Assembly: GCA_031213475.1 (NCBI GenBank)
Contig: JARUPZ010000037.1
Location: 1,676,222 to 1,740,221 of the forward strand
Direction: 5' to 3'
DNA from: Nereocystis luetkeana
Taxonomy: Eukaryota > Sar > Phaeophyceae > Laminariales > Laminariaceae
DNA: 64,000 bases
Shown: positions 22,716 through 35,255 of the stretch, piece after piece
How positions within the stretch are numbered: position 1 is the stretch's first letter
How the letters are laid out: the number at the start of each line of letters is the position of its first letter
Position numbers and translations under genes: made by a program
The notes under the pieces: model-generated
What the model was told of the DNA's origin: nothing
Seen by the model: the letters and a program-made list of their open reading frames with translations, nothing else
Databases searched by the model: none

Positions 22716-24298
22716 CATCCCACCCCACAGGCCGCGGTTAAACTGTACGCCACCCCGCCGCACCTTGCTCCCATCCACAAGAAGCAAAAATGAAGTTAGC
22801 CGTCAGCAGGAGCCGCCGGAGGCCCACCAGCCACCCTGGTTCCGCTCACAGGCACCCTACCGGGCCATCCTGATCCCATGTAGGCAGCAGCAGCAGTCAC
22901 CCACAGCTACCAAAAAACAAAACAAAGCAAAACAAAATTAAGTTGCCTACCTTTGAGCTGGTATCGAGCCCGGAACCGATACGTGTACGTACACACAGCA
23001 AAGTGCGGGTACATATGTACGCGGAGCCATGCCAACTATCAATCTTTCGATTGCCGCTCCCCCGACCACCACTCGCGTATTTCAGCCTATCTTGAGCCAA
23101 GTACAGTCTCGACTCGGAACCAAAGATTTTTCCTGGAATCAGGTTGCTCCATAAGTCCTTGATACACGCCCGGGGGGGGGGGGGGGGGGGGGGGATTGGG
23201 GCGGATCTGGTATACGCTGTTTCTGTGCCCCGAAGAACATGATGATGTGCACTCGCGAGTAATTTGGGTAGGCTTCGGCACAGCCGTCGTTGGTGGTGTT
23301 CGTTCTGTGATAATTTCGATAGGTAGGTAGGTAGGTTAGGGGTAGGGTGTTGGCACGCGCCACGATGGGCGTATAAATATCTACAGAGCTTATCACTCAG
23401 TCGAGGTTTGATCTGATTGGCTTAGGGTCAGGATTAGGGTTGCTCTGATTGGCTTAGTAGGGCTAGGGTTGGGGGTCTGGGTTCGTTCTATTCTTCCCGT
23501 ACACACTCAGTGTGTATCAACGATTTCCTCGAATAAGTGATCAGCAGCCCTCGTAAATATAGAACGTTTCGACCGGAATAGTCGTGATTGACGCGGCTCT
23601 TCACCTGAGGAACTACGTACCCGGTATCCTATTTGGAGGACCTTTAACAATCTATCTGGGAGAAGGGATGGAGGCTTAGCAATCTGGGAGAAGGGACCTT
23701 TAGGTTGGTAGACTGTTCAGGTGTTTTGGTTCCTGTTGGGATCAAGGTACGGGCGAAGATCCAACCCAACCCCTGAATCTAACCCTAACCCTAACCCTAA
23801 CCCTAACCCTGACCCCAAACCGCAGCCAAAACGGGCCAATACTCGCGATAAACGCGGCCGCGCCGCGTTTGCATCGAACCAGGAAATTTCTCAGTTGAGG
23901 ACGACGATTCCGAAGCGCAGACCACGCTACGAATTTTTCAAGTCAAAAACATCCCTAAAGATCCCTTCTCCCAGATTGCTAAACCTACTTACTCCCTATT
24001 TGTTGCTGAACGACAAATCTCAGTTTCTGTTTAGACTGTGGGGATGTTCGTCGGCCAAAACCCACACATTTTTATAGAGGCCAGCCAGTTTTTGGATGGC
24101 CGCGGAACAGTATTCATAGTACTGTTAGTACGGAGCTACCTCAAGCGAGGAGACTCAGAAGAATTAGGTGCCATCCCTACAAGGCAAGCACGCGCCCCTT
24201 CACCGTCGCCTTGTTGTGGGAGGTGCGTCGAGTGGGCGTTGCCGGCGCAGTGTGCCACGTGCCAAGCAGCTCAACTCCGAAAAAAACGCCGCTATGGC
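22716..24298. other. Spacer with telomere-like tract
   Basis: No gene recognised. It holds a poly(G) run (about 23172-23193) and degenerate TTAGGG-like stretches (about 23420-23480), followed by the CCCTAA tract. Confidence 0.4.
23779..23812. repeat. Interstitial telomere-like CCCTAA tract
   Basis: Five uninterrupted CCCTAA units. They sit inside a longer dispersed sequence beginning GGATCAAGGTACGGG that recurs at about 59897 with only single CCTAACCCT-like units; a shorter related stretch lies near 30625. The tract is probably a local expansion in a repeat, not a chromosome end. Confidence 0.6.
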
Positions 24299-24302
24299 TT
24301 GA

Positions 24303-24391
24303 CCCTTTTAGGACTGCAGTCCCGTTTTGGGGACAAATTACTTTTAATTTGACTGGTTTGTCCCCAAAACGGGATTGCGGTTCTAAAAGGG
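24303..24391. mobile_element. TTAA-flanked hairpin MITE, copy 1
   Basis: 89-base near-palindrome with ends CCCTTTTAG and CTAAAAGGG and core CAGTCCCGTTTTGGGGACAA. Flanks are TTGA on the left and TTAA on the right. Confidence 0.65.
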
Positions 24392-24779
24392 TTAAGTCGA
24401 GAGGTCGAGACCCTTGTAATTAAGTGCAATAGATAGACGCGGCGCGGAAAATACCGAGGGTATATCCTAGGAGGGTGAGATAAGGAGGACTCTTGACGGG
24501 GAGGGGTGGCCATGGCCAACAGAGGGAGAGGCGGAGCGGGGGGGGGGGGGGGGTGGAAGAGGTACGACATTGACACTGACGGAAGCAGCGCGGTAGTCTG
24601 GTCGGGGAGATAAGGAGCATAAATCAGGAGGAAGTGATGGTGCGAGGAAGGGACACAGGGACACGGGGGAGGGGGGGGGGGTGGAGCTCATTTGTTGCTT
24701 GCCTCAGCATTTTGATGGGTTTAGCGGCGGCGGAGGTCTCGAACAGGACGACAGCAGCAAGTAGTCAGTCAAATTGTTG

Positions 24780-25045
24780 TAAATGTGAACATTGATGTCA
24801 TGGTCTCGATCGTGGAGGAGGAGGAGGGGGAGGAGGGGGAGGAGGAGGAGGAGGAGGAGGAGGAGGAGGAGGAGGAGGAGGAGGAGGAGGAGGAGGAGGA
24901 GGAGGAAGCGGATGAGGAGGATGAGGAGGAGGAGGCGGATGAGGAGGAGGAGGAAAAACACGCGTATGCCGCCATCGCCATGGCTCGAAACCACACGGAC
25001 AGGGAAGGGGCGTACAAAACGAATCAGCTATCGATAGGAAGGTGA
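24780..25045 (+). repeat. GAG triplet microsatellite
   Basis: A long GAG/GGA run at about 24815-24955 opens all frames (poly-Glu, poly-Arg or poly-Pro depending on frame). No splice sites or flanking domain suggest a gene. Confidence 0.7.
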
Positions 25046-25615
25046 GCAACACAACTGTGACCCTTCGGTTTTATCACATTGAAAAGACGGCCATCTTGAC
25101 GATAACTGAAGATGCGAACTCTACGTAGTCTGGACCGGTACCTACATTTCCTGTTGTGTTATATTCTACACCTATTGATCCATCTCCGAAAGAACGCGGT
25201 GAATATGCGTATTACGTTCTAATTAGACTGGCCCAGCCTATACTTTGAAATGTATCCGAAGCATACAGTAGTATATATCCTGGAAATACACATTTTTTTG
25301 CTGTATATCCTTCGAATAGTCATGTCATTAGTATTCTCTGCGACGTCGGGGGGGGGGGGGCTCCACTGGCATGGTACGGTACGAAAGCCGCGACACCGGC
25401 CGCTGCTCTCGTTCCCTGTCGTACTGCCAGTAGCCGGGAGTCCCCACGCCCAGCCGACTGGCCGGGGCCCTAACACACGCAGTCTCGGACGACCGAGACC
25501 CCCAATATTTGAAAACCATTGGCAAACCCCAACTCCGAGATCGCGTCGATACTATGGTATTTGACCCGGCACGGTACCCTGACCTGCGGCCTCTGCTCTA
25601 TCTTCCCCGTTTTGG

Positions 25616-26280
25616 CTAGTCTACGAGATACCATACCCGCGTCCTCAGGGTTGTTGCGGGTATGTTCCTCGGAAGGTTGTGAGGATTGCCATCTCCCCTA
25701 TATCTGGTGATCATCCTCTGCGGTACGTCCCCCTCAGCCACCAGCGTAGTGGCCGCACCGATATGCGATGAGTGTAGGGCAACTTCGCGGGGGTCATATC
25801 TTGTCTTGTCCACCACCTGGCGAAGTACCCCGAGGGTCCCCGTGTACCTTCACACTCTAACCTCGTTACCGTACCGGTACGACGATGGGGGAGCGCTTTC
25901 CAGCAGTGTCGAGTAACCCGACATCAACTTAATGAGAGCTACGGCGCCACCTCTTGCAAGCTACCCCGGACTGCGCCCCTCCCAGGCGTCGTCGCACGTG
26001 CGCACGACAACCGACCCCTGTTGGGTCTGGTCGCCTTCATGGCCTCCGAAAAAAAAAACTCGATACTCGGGGCCTGGTGCCACTGCAAAGAGGTGAAACC
26101 ACCGCCCGTCCGGTACAGCGCTGCGTCTTCCCTCGAGACGAAGATTTCGTCCGACCTCGCCACGAAACAAGTATCCCAACGTGAGGGGACTCGCCCTCCC
26201 GCCCCCCCGCAACGAAGCCAAATCGTATCCTCCCAACAATGTGCCCCGCTAGGGAGGATGACGAGGCCTTAAGGAGGCTC
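25616..26280 (-). pseudogene. Tyrosine-recombinase (YR element) relic
   Basis: The minus-strand frame 25816-25616 reads ALHSSHIGAATTLVAEGD, then PQRMITRY and RNIPATTLRTRVWYLVD. This follows the C-terminal pattern of tyrosine recombinases from DIRS/Ngaro/Crypton-type elements (HSLRIGGAT, then GRW, then YTRNNPEDTLR). The catalytic Arg of HxxR reads His here and the GRW region is lost. The minus strand upstream, to about 26280, is open in shifting frames and may be the rest of the domain. It is inactive if the identification is right. Confidence 0.45.
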
Positions 26281-26859
26281 CTGCGGCAACGTGTGGCCAT
26301 GCATCCCCTTTCCGTGCGCGTTTCAATAAGCGGCGACGACGTAGGCAACTATATCTATCTGCACACTGCGTAACACGCCTGACAGGTTACTCGCGATAGT
26401 TTGTTTCCGGCTTTATTCTTTCAATGGTGCAAGGAGGGAGAGCAAGGGAGCTGACCACAACAGTAGACTAGAAACCACGAGAGTAGACCTACAGTCAGTA
26501 GTCTAGGCCCTATCAATCGGCCGCGGGGAGTGCCGTGCCGTATGCTCGTGTGCCTCTCTGCTCTGCACGCGCAGCTATGCACATCAAACACGAGGTACTC
26601 GAGCGTGACTTCCTCCTCGCCTTCTGCCAGGATAACACCTTCAACTCGGTAGAGCCCATGCGTCGATACTCGTTGAGTCCATGACTATCAAATCTAACGG
26701 TTGATAAGAAAACTCGCATTTCTTTCTGTGTGGTTGACGTTAGAAATGTTATACATTACAGTAGGCATACTGCTACTCTGTGTACAGGTATGTATATACC
26801 AGGTGTGTAAATAAGTGACGACAAGGTATGCGCAAGTGAAGATATTTTAGAGTGGTACA

Positions 26860-28017
26860 TATATGTTGTTGTTGTTGTTCTCACAATTAACTCTGACGAA
26901 GGAGTCCGTGGTCACACAAAGGTGCTGGAGCCCTATTAATAGGAAGATCCGAAAAAAAAAAATCCGAAAATTCGGCTGCCTCAAAATACACGAGACGAAG
27001 AAAGCGCACACGAGCTAAAACCAATGTGCAAACTGAACTAACATGGCCGCGGGTATATCCTCTCAACTATAACATAGAGTACCCCCGTTCCCACCACTAA
27101 CTAACTCGTGGCTGCTGACTACTGCGGGTGCTGTCTGAAGTGCTGCCTGCACCGTACGAAACGCACGGAAGTCGTGAAAACGAAAGAGAAACACACCAGG
27201 TCCTGCCTGCTATCTGGAGTGCTGTCAGAGTGAAGACTCGCGGATATATATGCAGTGAAAAAAGGAGCAATCGAACCTTACTACCACACGAATATCAACG
27301 ATCGCTGTCTCTTCCTGGACTGTCTGACACAAAAAGGTGCAGCACAGTTATGATACCACGTCCGTCCCTGATAATTGCGTAGGCTATTCCCCATGAAGGG
27401 TATACAACTCGTTAAACTACAAAGACCAGTGACGACGTTAATAACAAGTACCGGTAGATACTATTCTGCCTCGTGAAAAACAATACCAGGAGAAAACAAA
27501 CTATGACGCTTCTCTCGTGATGGTGGTGTGCGCGCAGATCATGGGTCTCCGTGCACCGTCTTCCTGCCGCTCTTCATGGCCGCCTCATCGCCTTGGCCCA
27601 ATCCACCCGCTCCTTTGCGCGTGCACTCGTTGCCATTCCCTTCCAGTCGATTTCCTTTCTCCGTCATCCTGAAAAACAAAATGCTCCTCGCACTTGCGGT
27701 TCTGATCTGAAGAATAAAAATTCTCGCGCTGGGGGAGGTCAATCCTTTTCTTCCCCGCACGTCGACGCTCAGTCTCCCTCCTCCCTCGTCGTCGAATCCA
27801 GCCTCCTACCGGCGCAATAGACTGTGCCGTAGTGTGGCCTGTGGTGGCGCCTGCCTCCGCGTACGGACACCCCGATTGAGCATTGCTGCTCTGCCGCAGC
27901 TGCCTAAAAAAGACGCGCGAATCGTAGGTCTCCGTGCCTGACGCACCACGTACGACCCAACTCTACTGCCGCCTGAGCCTCGCGGCCACAGGCAGCAGCA
28001 AGAAGGTATCACTCCTT
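26860..28017 (+). repeat. 1.1 kb repeat, copy A
   Basis: It begins with a GTT run and TTCTCACA.TTAACTCT, ends GAAGGTATCACTCCTT, and aligns with copy C along its whole length. Compared with B and C it has an extra TTAATA at 26935 (CCCTA then TTAATA then GGAAG). Shared short open frames in A and C are unremarkable and I do not call them genes. Confidence 0.7.
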
Positions 28018-28533
28018 ATGTGTATACCTGGTACCTCGTGCCTCCCTCCTACCAGGTATGTACCTAAATGCTGTACATAATAATAGGTACGCACGCCTTG
28101 TCGTTTTCTTACATCCCCTCCATGGCGAGAGGAATACTCGAATGTTCACTGTGTGTGTTCTTCACATTAAACCGTTCTTTCTACCCGTCGACATCCAGCA
28201 CAACCAGTGTCCGTGCCGATTCTTCAATCCTAGAAGAAATACAAGTTCTGTGGTCACAAAGCTACGCCACAGAGATACTACGTTGCCACGTATGTATGCA
28301 GTAAGCACAGCAGTGGGCAATGCAATGCCATGTCGTCATACTACAGTAGATACGACAGGCACGCCATACACATTCAGTGCAAGTATTCGGTGGGGGTAAG
28401 TCTTTTTACTGCACTTATAGTATACACGGTGTTCAATGTTTCAGCTCGAACTGACTGGCACACGGGGCAATACAGGAGTTTTTCATTTATACTGGTACGT
28501 ACTATTAATAGCTAACTGGTATATTCCTTCAAC

Positions 28534-29098
28534 TGTTGTTGTCGTTGTTCTCACATTAACTCTCAATCTAAAAGGAGTCCGTGGCCACACAAAGATGCTG
28601 GAACCCTAGGAAGATCCGAAAACCATAGAAATTCGGAATTCTGCTGCCTAAAATACACGAGACGAAGAAAGCGCACACAAGATACACACCAATGTGCAAA
28701 CTGAACTATTAATAACATGGCCACGGGTATATCCTCTCAACTATAACATAGAGTTCCCCCGTTCCCACCATTAACCCTTTTAGAACCGCAGTCCCGTTTT
28801 GGGGACAAACTACTTGAAGTTTGAATGCTATGTCCCCAAAACGGGACTGCGGTTCTAAAAGGGTTAACTAAGTTGTGGCTTCTGACTACATAGATAGCGG
28901 CTGCTAGCTGCTGCTGTCTGAAATGCTGCCTGCACCGTATGAAACGCACGGTATCATAGTCGTGGACACAAGAGGGGGACACACCAGGTCCTGCCTGCTA
29001 TCTGGAGTGCTCTGCCAGAGTGGAGACTCGCGGATATGCAGCGAAAAAGGAGCAATCGAACCTTACCACCACACGAATATATATCAGCGATCGCCATC
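28534..29098 (+). repeat. 1.1 kb repeat, copy B (3' truncated)
   Basis: It matches the first half of copies A and C, carries the hairpin MITE at 28775-28863, and has an extra TTAATA at about 28708 (GAACTA then TTAATA then ACATGG). Confidence 0.7.
28775..28863. mobile_element. TTAA-flanked hairpin MITE, copy 2 (intact)
   Basis: 89 bases, nearly perfect inverted repeat with ends CCCTTTTAGAACCGCAGTCC, flanked by TTAA on both sides (28771-28774 and 28864-28867). It interrupts copy B of the 1.1 kb repeat; copies A and C are uninterrupted there. Confidence 0.8.
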
Positions 29099-31998
29099 AT
29101 CAATAAAGCATAACAGGTAACTAACTCATACAAATCGTCACTTCTTATCCTTCCCATGAGAGGAATCTTCGATAACACCAAAAAGGTACTCAAACACCGG
29201 CATCGTCTATCCATTCTCAGAATTCTCCGGGCGGGATTGATTCCTGCCTGTCAGCTGAGTATTTTATATATATATCTGAAGTACGGCCCTTCAGGGTGAG
29301 CCTGTGTTAAGATATATGCATCCCCTTTCCCCTGTCGCGGCGTGATTATTTGCAGCAAGTGTCCCCCTTATCACACGCGGCAGGGGTTATCGCCTGCCTG
29401 TAGGATGGTGATCGTCTCGCTCCTTCGCTCAGAAGGCATCCGGTAAGCAATCAAGCAACGGGTACAGTAAACTATAGCATCCAAGTATCCTTGTGTGAGT
29501 GAGAGTACAGCCAGAAACACCACCTGCATAGCAACAGTCGGTCCCTCGGTCCATACTGCATTACACGTTTACATGCTAGCTAGTACTCCGACGACCTTCT
29601 TTGCGGATGTTCGAACCAAAAATGGTTGGCCCCGAGTTTGTTCTAAGTATGTATGTGCTCGATCCATGCTCTTGGACCACGATTTAGCTACGTACCTGGT
29701 ACAGTAGTAGTATTTTGTTTACGCTCTCGCCGACTATTCAACGTAAGCATTGAATAGGATGATGCCTCCTGCCCCGGTCGGTGTGGACCCACCCACACCT
29801 CATCGTGTTCTTCGGTTAGCGGTGACCACTTGGCACTGCCTTGTCCCACGCTAGTTTATTACTGCACTTCGGGTGGGTGTACTTCGCACGCAGAGGCATC
29901 GGACTCCAATGCCGGCGACAAACTGGTCGCAGCTCGATCGTGGTCGCGTAGTCGTTGCCGCGTTGCCGACCCGGGTGCTTCTTTGACTAGGTCCTGCGTC
30001 ACCCCAGTAGTTGCCCACCTCGAACAATTTTGCACACACCGCCGGTTGCTATTAATAGGTAGACCAGTAGAAAAAACAGCCCACGGCACAGCGCATACAA
30101 CACATACAGCGCATACAATACATACAGCGCAAACAACGCATACAGTACGCATCATGTTTTTCGGTTGATGCGTCACTCCACTTCACCACACCCCGGTGCG
30201 TATGCATCTCGGCTCCCCCGGAAACTGTCCTAGTTAGAGGAGCATTGCCGCACCGTGTCTCAACGAATCGTTGATTGACCGCGCCCGGAACATTCATACT
30301 TGTGGTTTCTTCTACGATCATACCGCCTGAGCCCGCTCCTGACATCGCCTGAATGAAGTCTACGCCCGAGAAAGGCTGGTATGATCGGGCTAAATCGAGA
30401 CGGAGAGAACACAACCCCCCTTCTTTTTTTGGCGTTTGGATTCACGTGTCTCGATCATCGACATACATGAAAATAAAAAACATCTCCAAAATGAAACACT
30501 ATAAAAAAACTTGACCGCTCCAACCCGCGGCCTTAACAACGGCTGAGTAGGATGTATAATAGTAGAGGGGGCGGACCGTACGCTTGTTTTCACGATTTAT
30601 TGACGGGCTAGGAGGCCCAGGTGTAGACCCAACCTAAACCCCGATCCAAAGAAAACCAAACCCACACCTCAAACAAGCCAGAAACACGGCTGCCCCCCCC
30701 CGCTTTCAATTTGATTTCTTCATTATTATTACGAGAACACTCTTCTTCTTGCGGAACGTGGAACGCGACTTGCGAACTGCCGGCCACGATTCCTCCCTGA
30801 TACCGAGAGTGAACTCCAGCCCCGTTTTGGGGACACACCACTCAAATTTCAAGTAGTTTATCCCCAATCGTCCCCAAAACGAGACTGCGGTCCTAAAAGG
30901 GTTAACACTACTTACTTCCCGGAAAGTTATTGACGTGTCGTCACCTCTCCTGGAAGATTCACCCTTATTATGACGTATAAATGCGGGAGAGCTTCGACAA
31001 AGTATTTATGCTTAGATTTTTGACGTAGTAGGCGGCCTCTCAGATGATGCCATCCTTTTTTCCACGGTGTAGTATATACTATTAATAAAACAAAAAAAAG
31101 CAACAACAGCTAGCTAGCTGTGAGAGCGAGGATTTCGTCGAAACTCATCTTTGCAAGCTGTGTGTGATATTTCGATCGCGCGTACGACGTGTTTATATGT
31201 GGCCTTATGCAGGAAGTACACTCCGTATATTTATGAGGAAGGCAGAATCTGCAGCTTCAGAATTCAAGGAGTGGGCTGTGTCCATGTTTTTGGGAAAATA
31301 ACAAGATTTTGTTTTTCGAGGTTGTACGTATATTGTATGTGTATGCACCTACCTGGTGGTAATAATGTACATACCAGGTATTTTACTTGAAAAATTTCGT
31401 ACCTTGGCGTCAAACTCCTTGCTGTAGCACACACATTATCATCGATATAATACATTTTCACGAGTGAGAGTGCCACTTTTTTTCCTGGTACGGGTAGTTC
31501 ATTTTTGTTGTGTGTGACGCACACACGCACACAAGCACATACATATACGAGTATATGCGTCGTGGTCGGCGGTCGATCTTGATTATTCTCCACAATGACA
31601 TTACAACCTCTCCGCCACGGACAATCGTTGCCAAGGAATTCGCATAATTACATACCGATATCTTCATACCGGGGGTATTATATTTATATTTTATAAAATT
31701 ATGTTATACACAGACATAGAAGTATATATATCATGCTCCGAGATACCCCGTGCTTCGGATTCGGAAAATAAATCCAACATTTCATACGCAGTACAGATAA
31801 ATAACGTGAACGTGAGGTCGTACACAATGCCACAACAACATAATAAAAAATACAGCAAAGACGCAAAGAACCTCGACGAGCCCCCTCCCCAGCCCTCAAC
31901 CCTCAACCTTCGACCCACACACACTTACTTACTTTCGATCCCACTCTGCCCTCTTCTTCTTCCGCTTCTTCTTCTACCAGACGACGCAACCACCACCA

Positions 31999-32029
<31 letters not shown>

Positions 32030-32100
32030 GTACCTGGTGCTGCAACACTATCCTTACAGTACTGCTGCTGCTGCTGGTGGTGAGGTCGACACTACTGGAT
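29099..32100. other. Spacer upstream of the beta-helix gene
   Basis: No gene recognised. It contains hairpin MITE copy 3 and an imperfect tandem repeat of about nine bases (ACATACAGC/GCATACAAC) at about 30084-30150. Confidence 0.4.
30817..30901. mobile_element. TTAA-flanked hairpin MITE, copy 3 (5' truncated)
   Basis: Right half and core are conserved, and TTAA follows the right end. The left end lacks the CCCTTTTAGAACC portion. Confidence 0.6.
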
Positions 32101-32128
32101 TTTGACGAGTGGTATTGCCAGCTTAAAT
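32101..32128 (+). promoter_or_regulatory. Conserved 5' leader of beta-helix genes
   Basis: GACGAGTGGTATT lies 13 bases before the ATG at 32129, and a matching GACGAGTGATATT lies 9 bases before the ATG at 61718. A conserved leader in both paralogues supports both start codons. Confidence 0.5.
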
Positions 32129-35100
32129 ATGGCAAAGTCCTGGGGTCTGAGAGCACTGCTAGCACTTGTCACCTTTGCAGCAGCCAGGTGCGATGAGTCC
32201 GTAGTTGTTCGATAATTAATTGTAATTCGATAATTCAATAGTTCGATGGTTCGATGGTTCGCTCGTTCGCTCGATGAATGGGCCAATGCCTCGATGGTTC
32301 GACAAGCGAGAGAGGAGAGAAACATTGGAAGCAAGTATTTATGCTTTCATATCATACGCGTATTTATGTACTCTGTATATATCCTAATAATAATATAGTC
32401 TCACCAAAAGAAAAACACAAGAAGCAAGCTGTCATACCAGGCACCAACACCCAGCAGTATATCAATTGTTTCCGAGGTTTTCTTCTTTCGGGAAAGTTAT
32501 GAGTGATCCATGTTGAAGATCATTGTCGGATGGCAAGATGAAAAATAATAATAGAGTGTAAGCGTTCAGAACGTTCAGTTTAAATACACTTCTCCGTACG
32601 TACGTATACATTTTTTGTATTTTCTATGTCGAAGTGAGAGCGAAATACAACAATACAACAACAGAGTATTATGGGTTATTATGGACTCGGGCGGGGAGTT
32701 TCTTTCTTTCTTTCCCAAGGGATGTTGGTGGTGTCTTTCTGGAATCGAGAAAAAAGTAAACACCCAGTTTGTTGGATTTTCTGGAAAACATGCTCTCCGA
32801 TAACAACACCCAGCAGTATGTTAATAGTATGATATTATTGCTGCCTACCAGGCAGGGTATACGTGGACGGCTACTTGATGCTACAGCAGTACCGGCATCC
32901 TTCTTTCATACCAGGTACCTCTGGTAATAGACGACAAAGTTTCCCCGAGGTTACTGGTGCTGCTGTTTGTTGGTGATGTCATACGAGTACCTTTTTGTTT
33001 TTAAATTACACCAGGTACCTCGTACCAGGTGCCTGGAATACAGCAAGCCGTACTCGTAGTCTGTAGTCTATAGTCTGGAGCTATACATTGACTTGTACCT
33101 GGTAGTGTTTTTACACAGGAACCGTATCAGTACTTACTTGGTTAGACGAAACGTGAAAGGAGAAAGATTTCTGTTTGAAACCTTCAAATTTCTTTTGCTA
33201 GAATCTTATTATCTCGTGGAGTGTACAAACGTGCAGAGGCCCTTCTTGCGAGGGTTGCGCTATTATTCCCTTCGCCCCCCCCCCCCCCCTCCCCCACCGC
33301 CTCCCACCGCCCCCCGTTTACTTGTATGTGTACGCATAGATTGGGTTGGTGTTTTGGTTGACGACGATGCCGTGAAACACGCCTCTCACTGCGTGAGCTT
33401 GACAACCAGGGTATATATAGTAGTACCGTTTTCGTTCGGCGGTCACCAAAAAAAGGCTGGCCGTCGAGTGTGAGGGGAGGAGAAAAAGGATGTTTACATA
33501 TCGTATCATGTAGTAGTGTCTATCTCGTATGTATATAGTAAGGCGCACACGAGGCAGTTAGATAAAATACCGATTATTGCTGTCCCAGGAAAAGGCCACA
33601 AATCAATTACTTCGATGCTTTCGTCCATTGCAAGTCCGCCACACGAGCTGCAAGCGATTCTTATAAAAAAAGAGTAGGATGCAGCCCACCCTTCATGCGA
33701 CTCGCCCAACAACACCCCACGGCGCTTCGTCGCTGGGTTCAAGCAATGTCTTCCTGATCGGTGAAAACCCGACGTGCAGCGTCCCGACATTGCATCTTGG
33801 GATGCGAAGGCCTATCTATGATGACCGTACGACTACGACCATCCATGACATGAGTACCCCCCCCCCCCCCCCCCCGCCCCCTCCCCTGCCGTGTTTGAAA
33901 TGGCTCGTTTTTTCTTGGTCTGTACTTTATTACCAAGCAGCATATTTTAGTACCAGGTATGTTTTTTTTCTAGCAGCGGTGTATACCACGGGTGGTATAC
34001 GTTTCCGTCGATGGAGGCGTGCTGCAGTAAGTCGGGGTAACGCCTATTTTTGCGCTTCTGAGGCTCCTCACTTGAAGAGCTGTACCTTCCCCATACACAT
34101 CTCACCCATTATTAGCCCACGCTGAGAACATTGTGAGCTATGCATGGTCTGTACACGACGCAAGTCTCTGAGGAGGATACAGCAGTAGTAGTAGTATTAG
34201 TATACTGCAATGTAGTATTAATAGTAGAAAGCACGTCGGATGGAGAGGGGTATTGGGCAGCACCCAGAGAGCGAGCAAGGTTGTGGACCTCGAGAAAGTG
34301 TAACCGCTACTACCTTACGTACGTACACATTGTCGGCCTTCTCGTGAGAAACCTGACATCTGATATCATGATGTAGCTTGGATGGAGCTTGGATGCAGTC
34401 TAGGATTCAAGGATAGAACGTAATGAGAAGGAAGGAGCAAATACAGCAAATGAATAGATAGAGTAGACAAGCCGAAAGTTGGCACGGAAAGGGAGGTAGA
34501 CTTGGTGCATGGGTTTCCTTTTGTTTCCGAGTTTTTTTTCATCCGGAAAAGTTATGAGTGATCCATGTTGAAGATCACGCTGCACATTGTCGGATGGCAA
34601 GAGAAAATAACAATAATATGTATTCTAGTTAGGCTGACATCCATCCCCGTTCTGACGGAGCGAGATAGGGGTACTATATACTACCTGGTATAATATTGTA
34701 GATTTCTGGCAGTCAGTGTACTACTCTAGACGGCGGGCGCCTAGGCTACAAACTCACTTAAAATATTTCATACTGACTGGTATTTTGTTTTGAAATTTCT
34801 GGGCTAGAATTTGTCAAAGTCTGTTCTCACGCATGCGGGAGGGTCGATACTGTGTGTAACAGCACGCCTCTCTCTACAAGAGAAGAGTTTACCTTCACTC
34901 GACCCCTCCCCCCCCCCTTTCGTTTCTTTCGTTGGGCACAGTTCTTCCTTGTTCTGCGACGATGTCAACGACTACTTGGACGCGCCCGTGCCTCTGGAGA
35001 GCGACACTGTGATCAAACTGGACGACATCGGGCAGCTCGAATGCCCTACTCCGCAGAGTGGCAGCGAGGAGCTGGCGGAGGTGCTTGTCAGGGGTGGGGC

Positions 35101-35214
35101 CCTCACCCTCAGCAGCGAGAGCAAAGTAAGGTAACTAACACAGAACATAACATACGTACGCCAGACGGAATGCAGAAAAATCTGAGGTTTGTCGAGCGGG
35201 ATTGAATATTGACA

Positions 35215-35255
<41 letters not shown>

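Noticed and set aside
23779-23812. Chromosome end
   Set aside because: The tract is only five units long with unrelated sequence on both sides.
24785-25045. Open frame encoding a poly-Glu protein
   Set aside because: It is the product of a GAG microsatellite that is open in several frames and on both strands, with no flanking domain.
27528-27710. Short open frame shared by the 1.1 kb repeat copies A and C
   Set aside because: The copies are so similar that shared frames are expected; the frame has no domain and differs in length between the copies.
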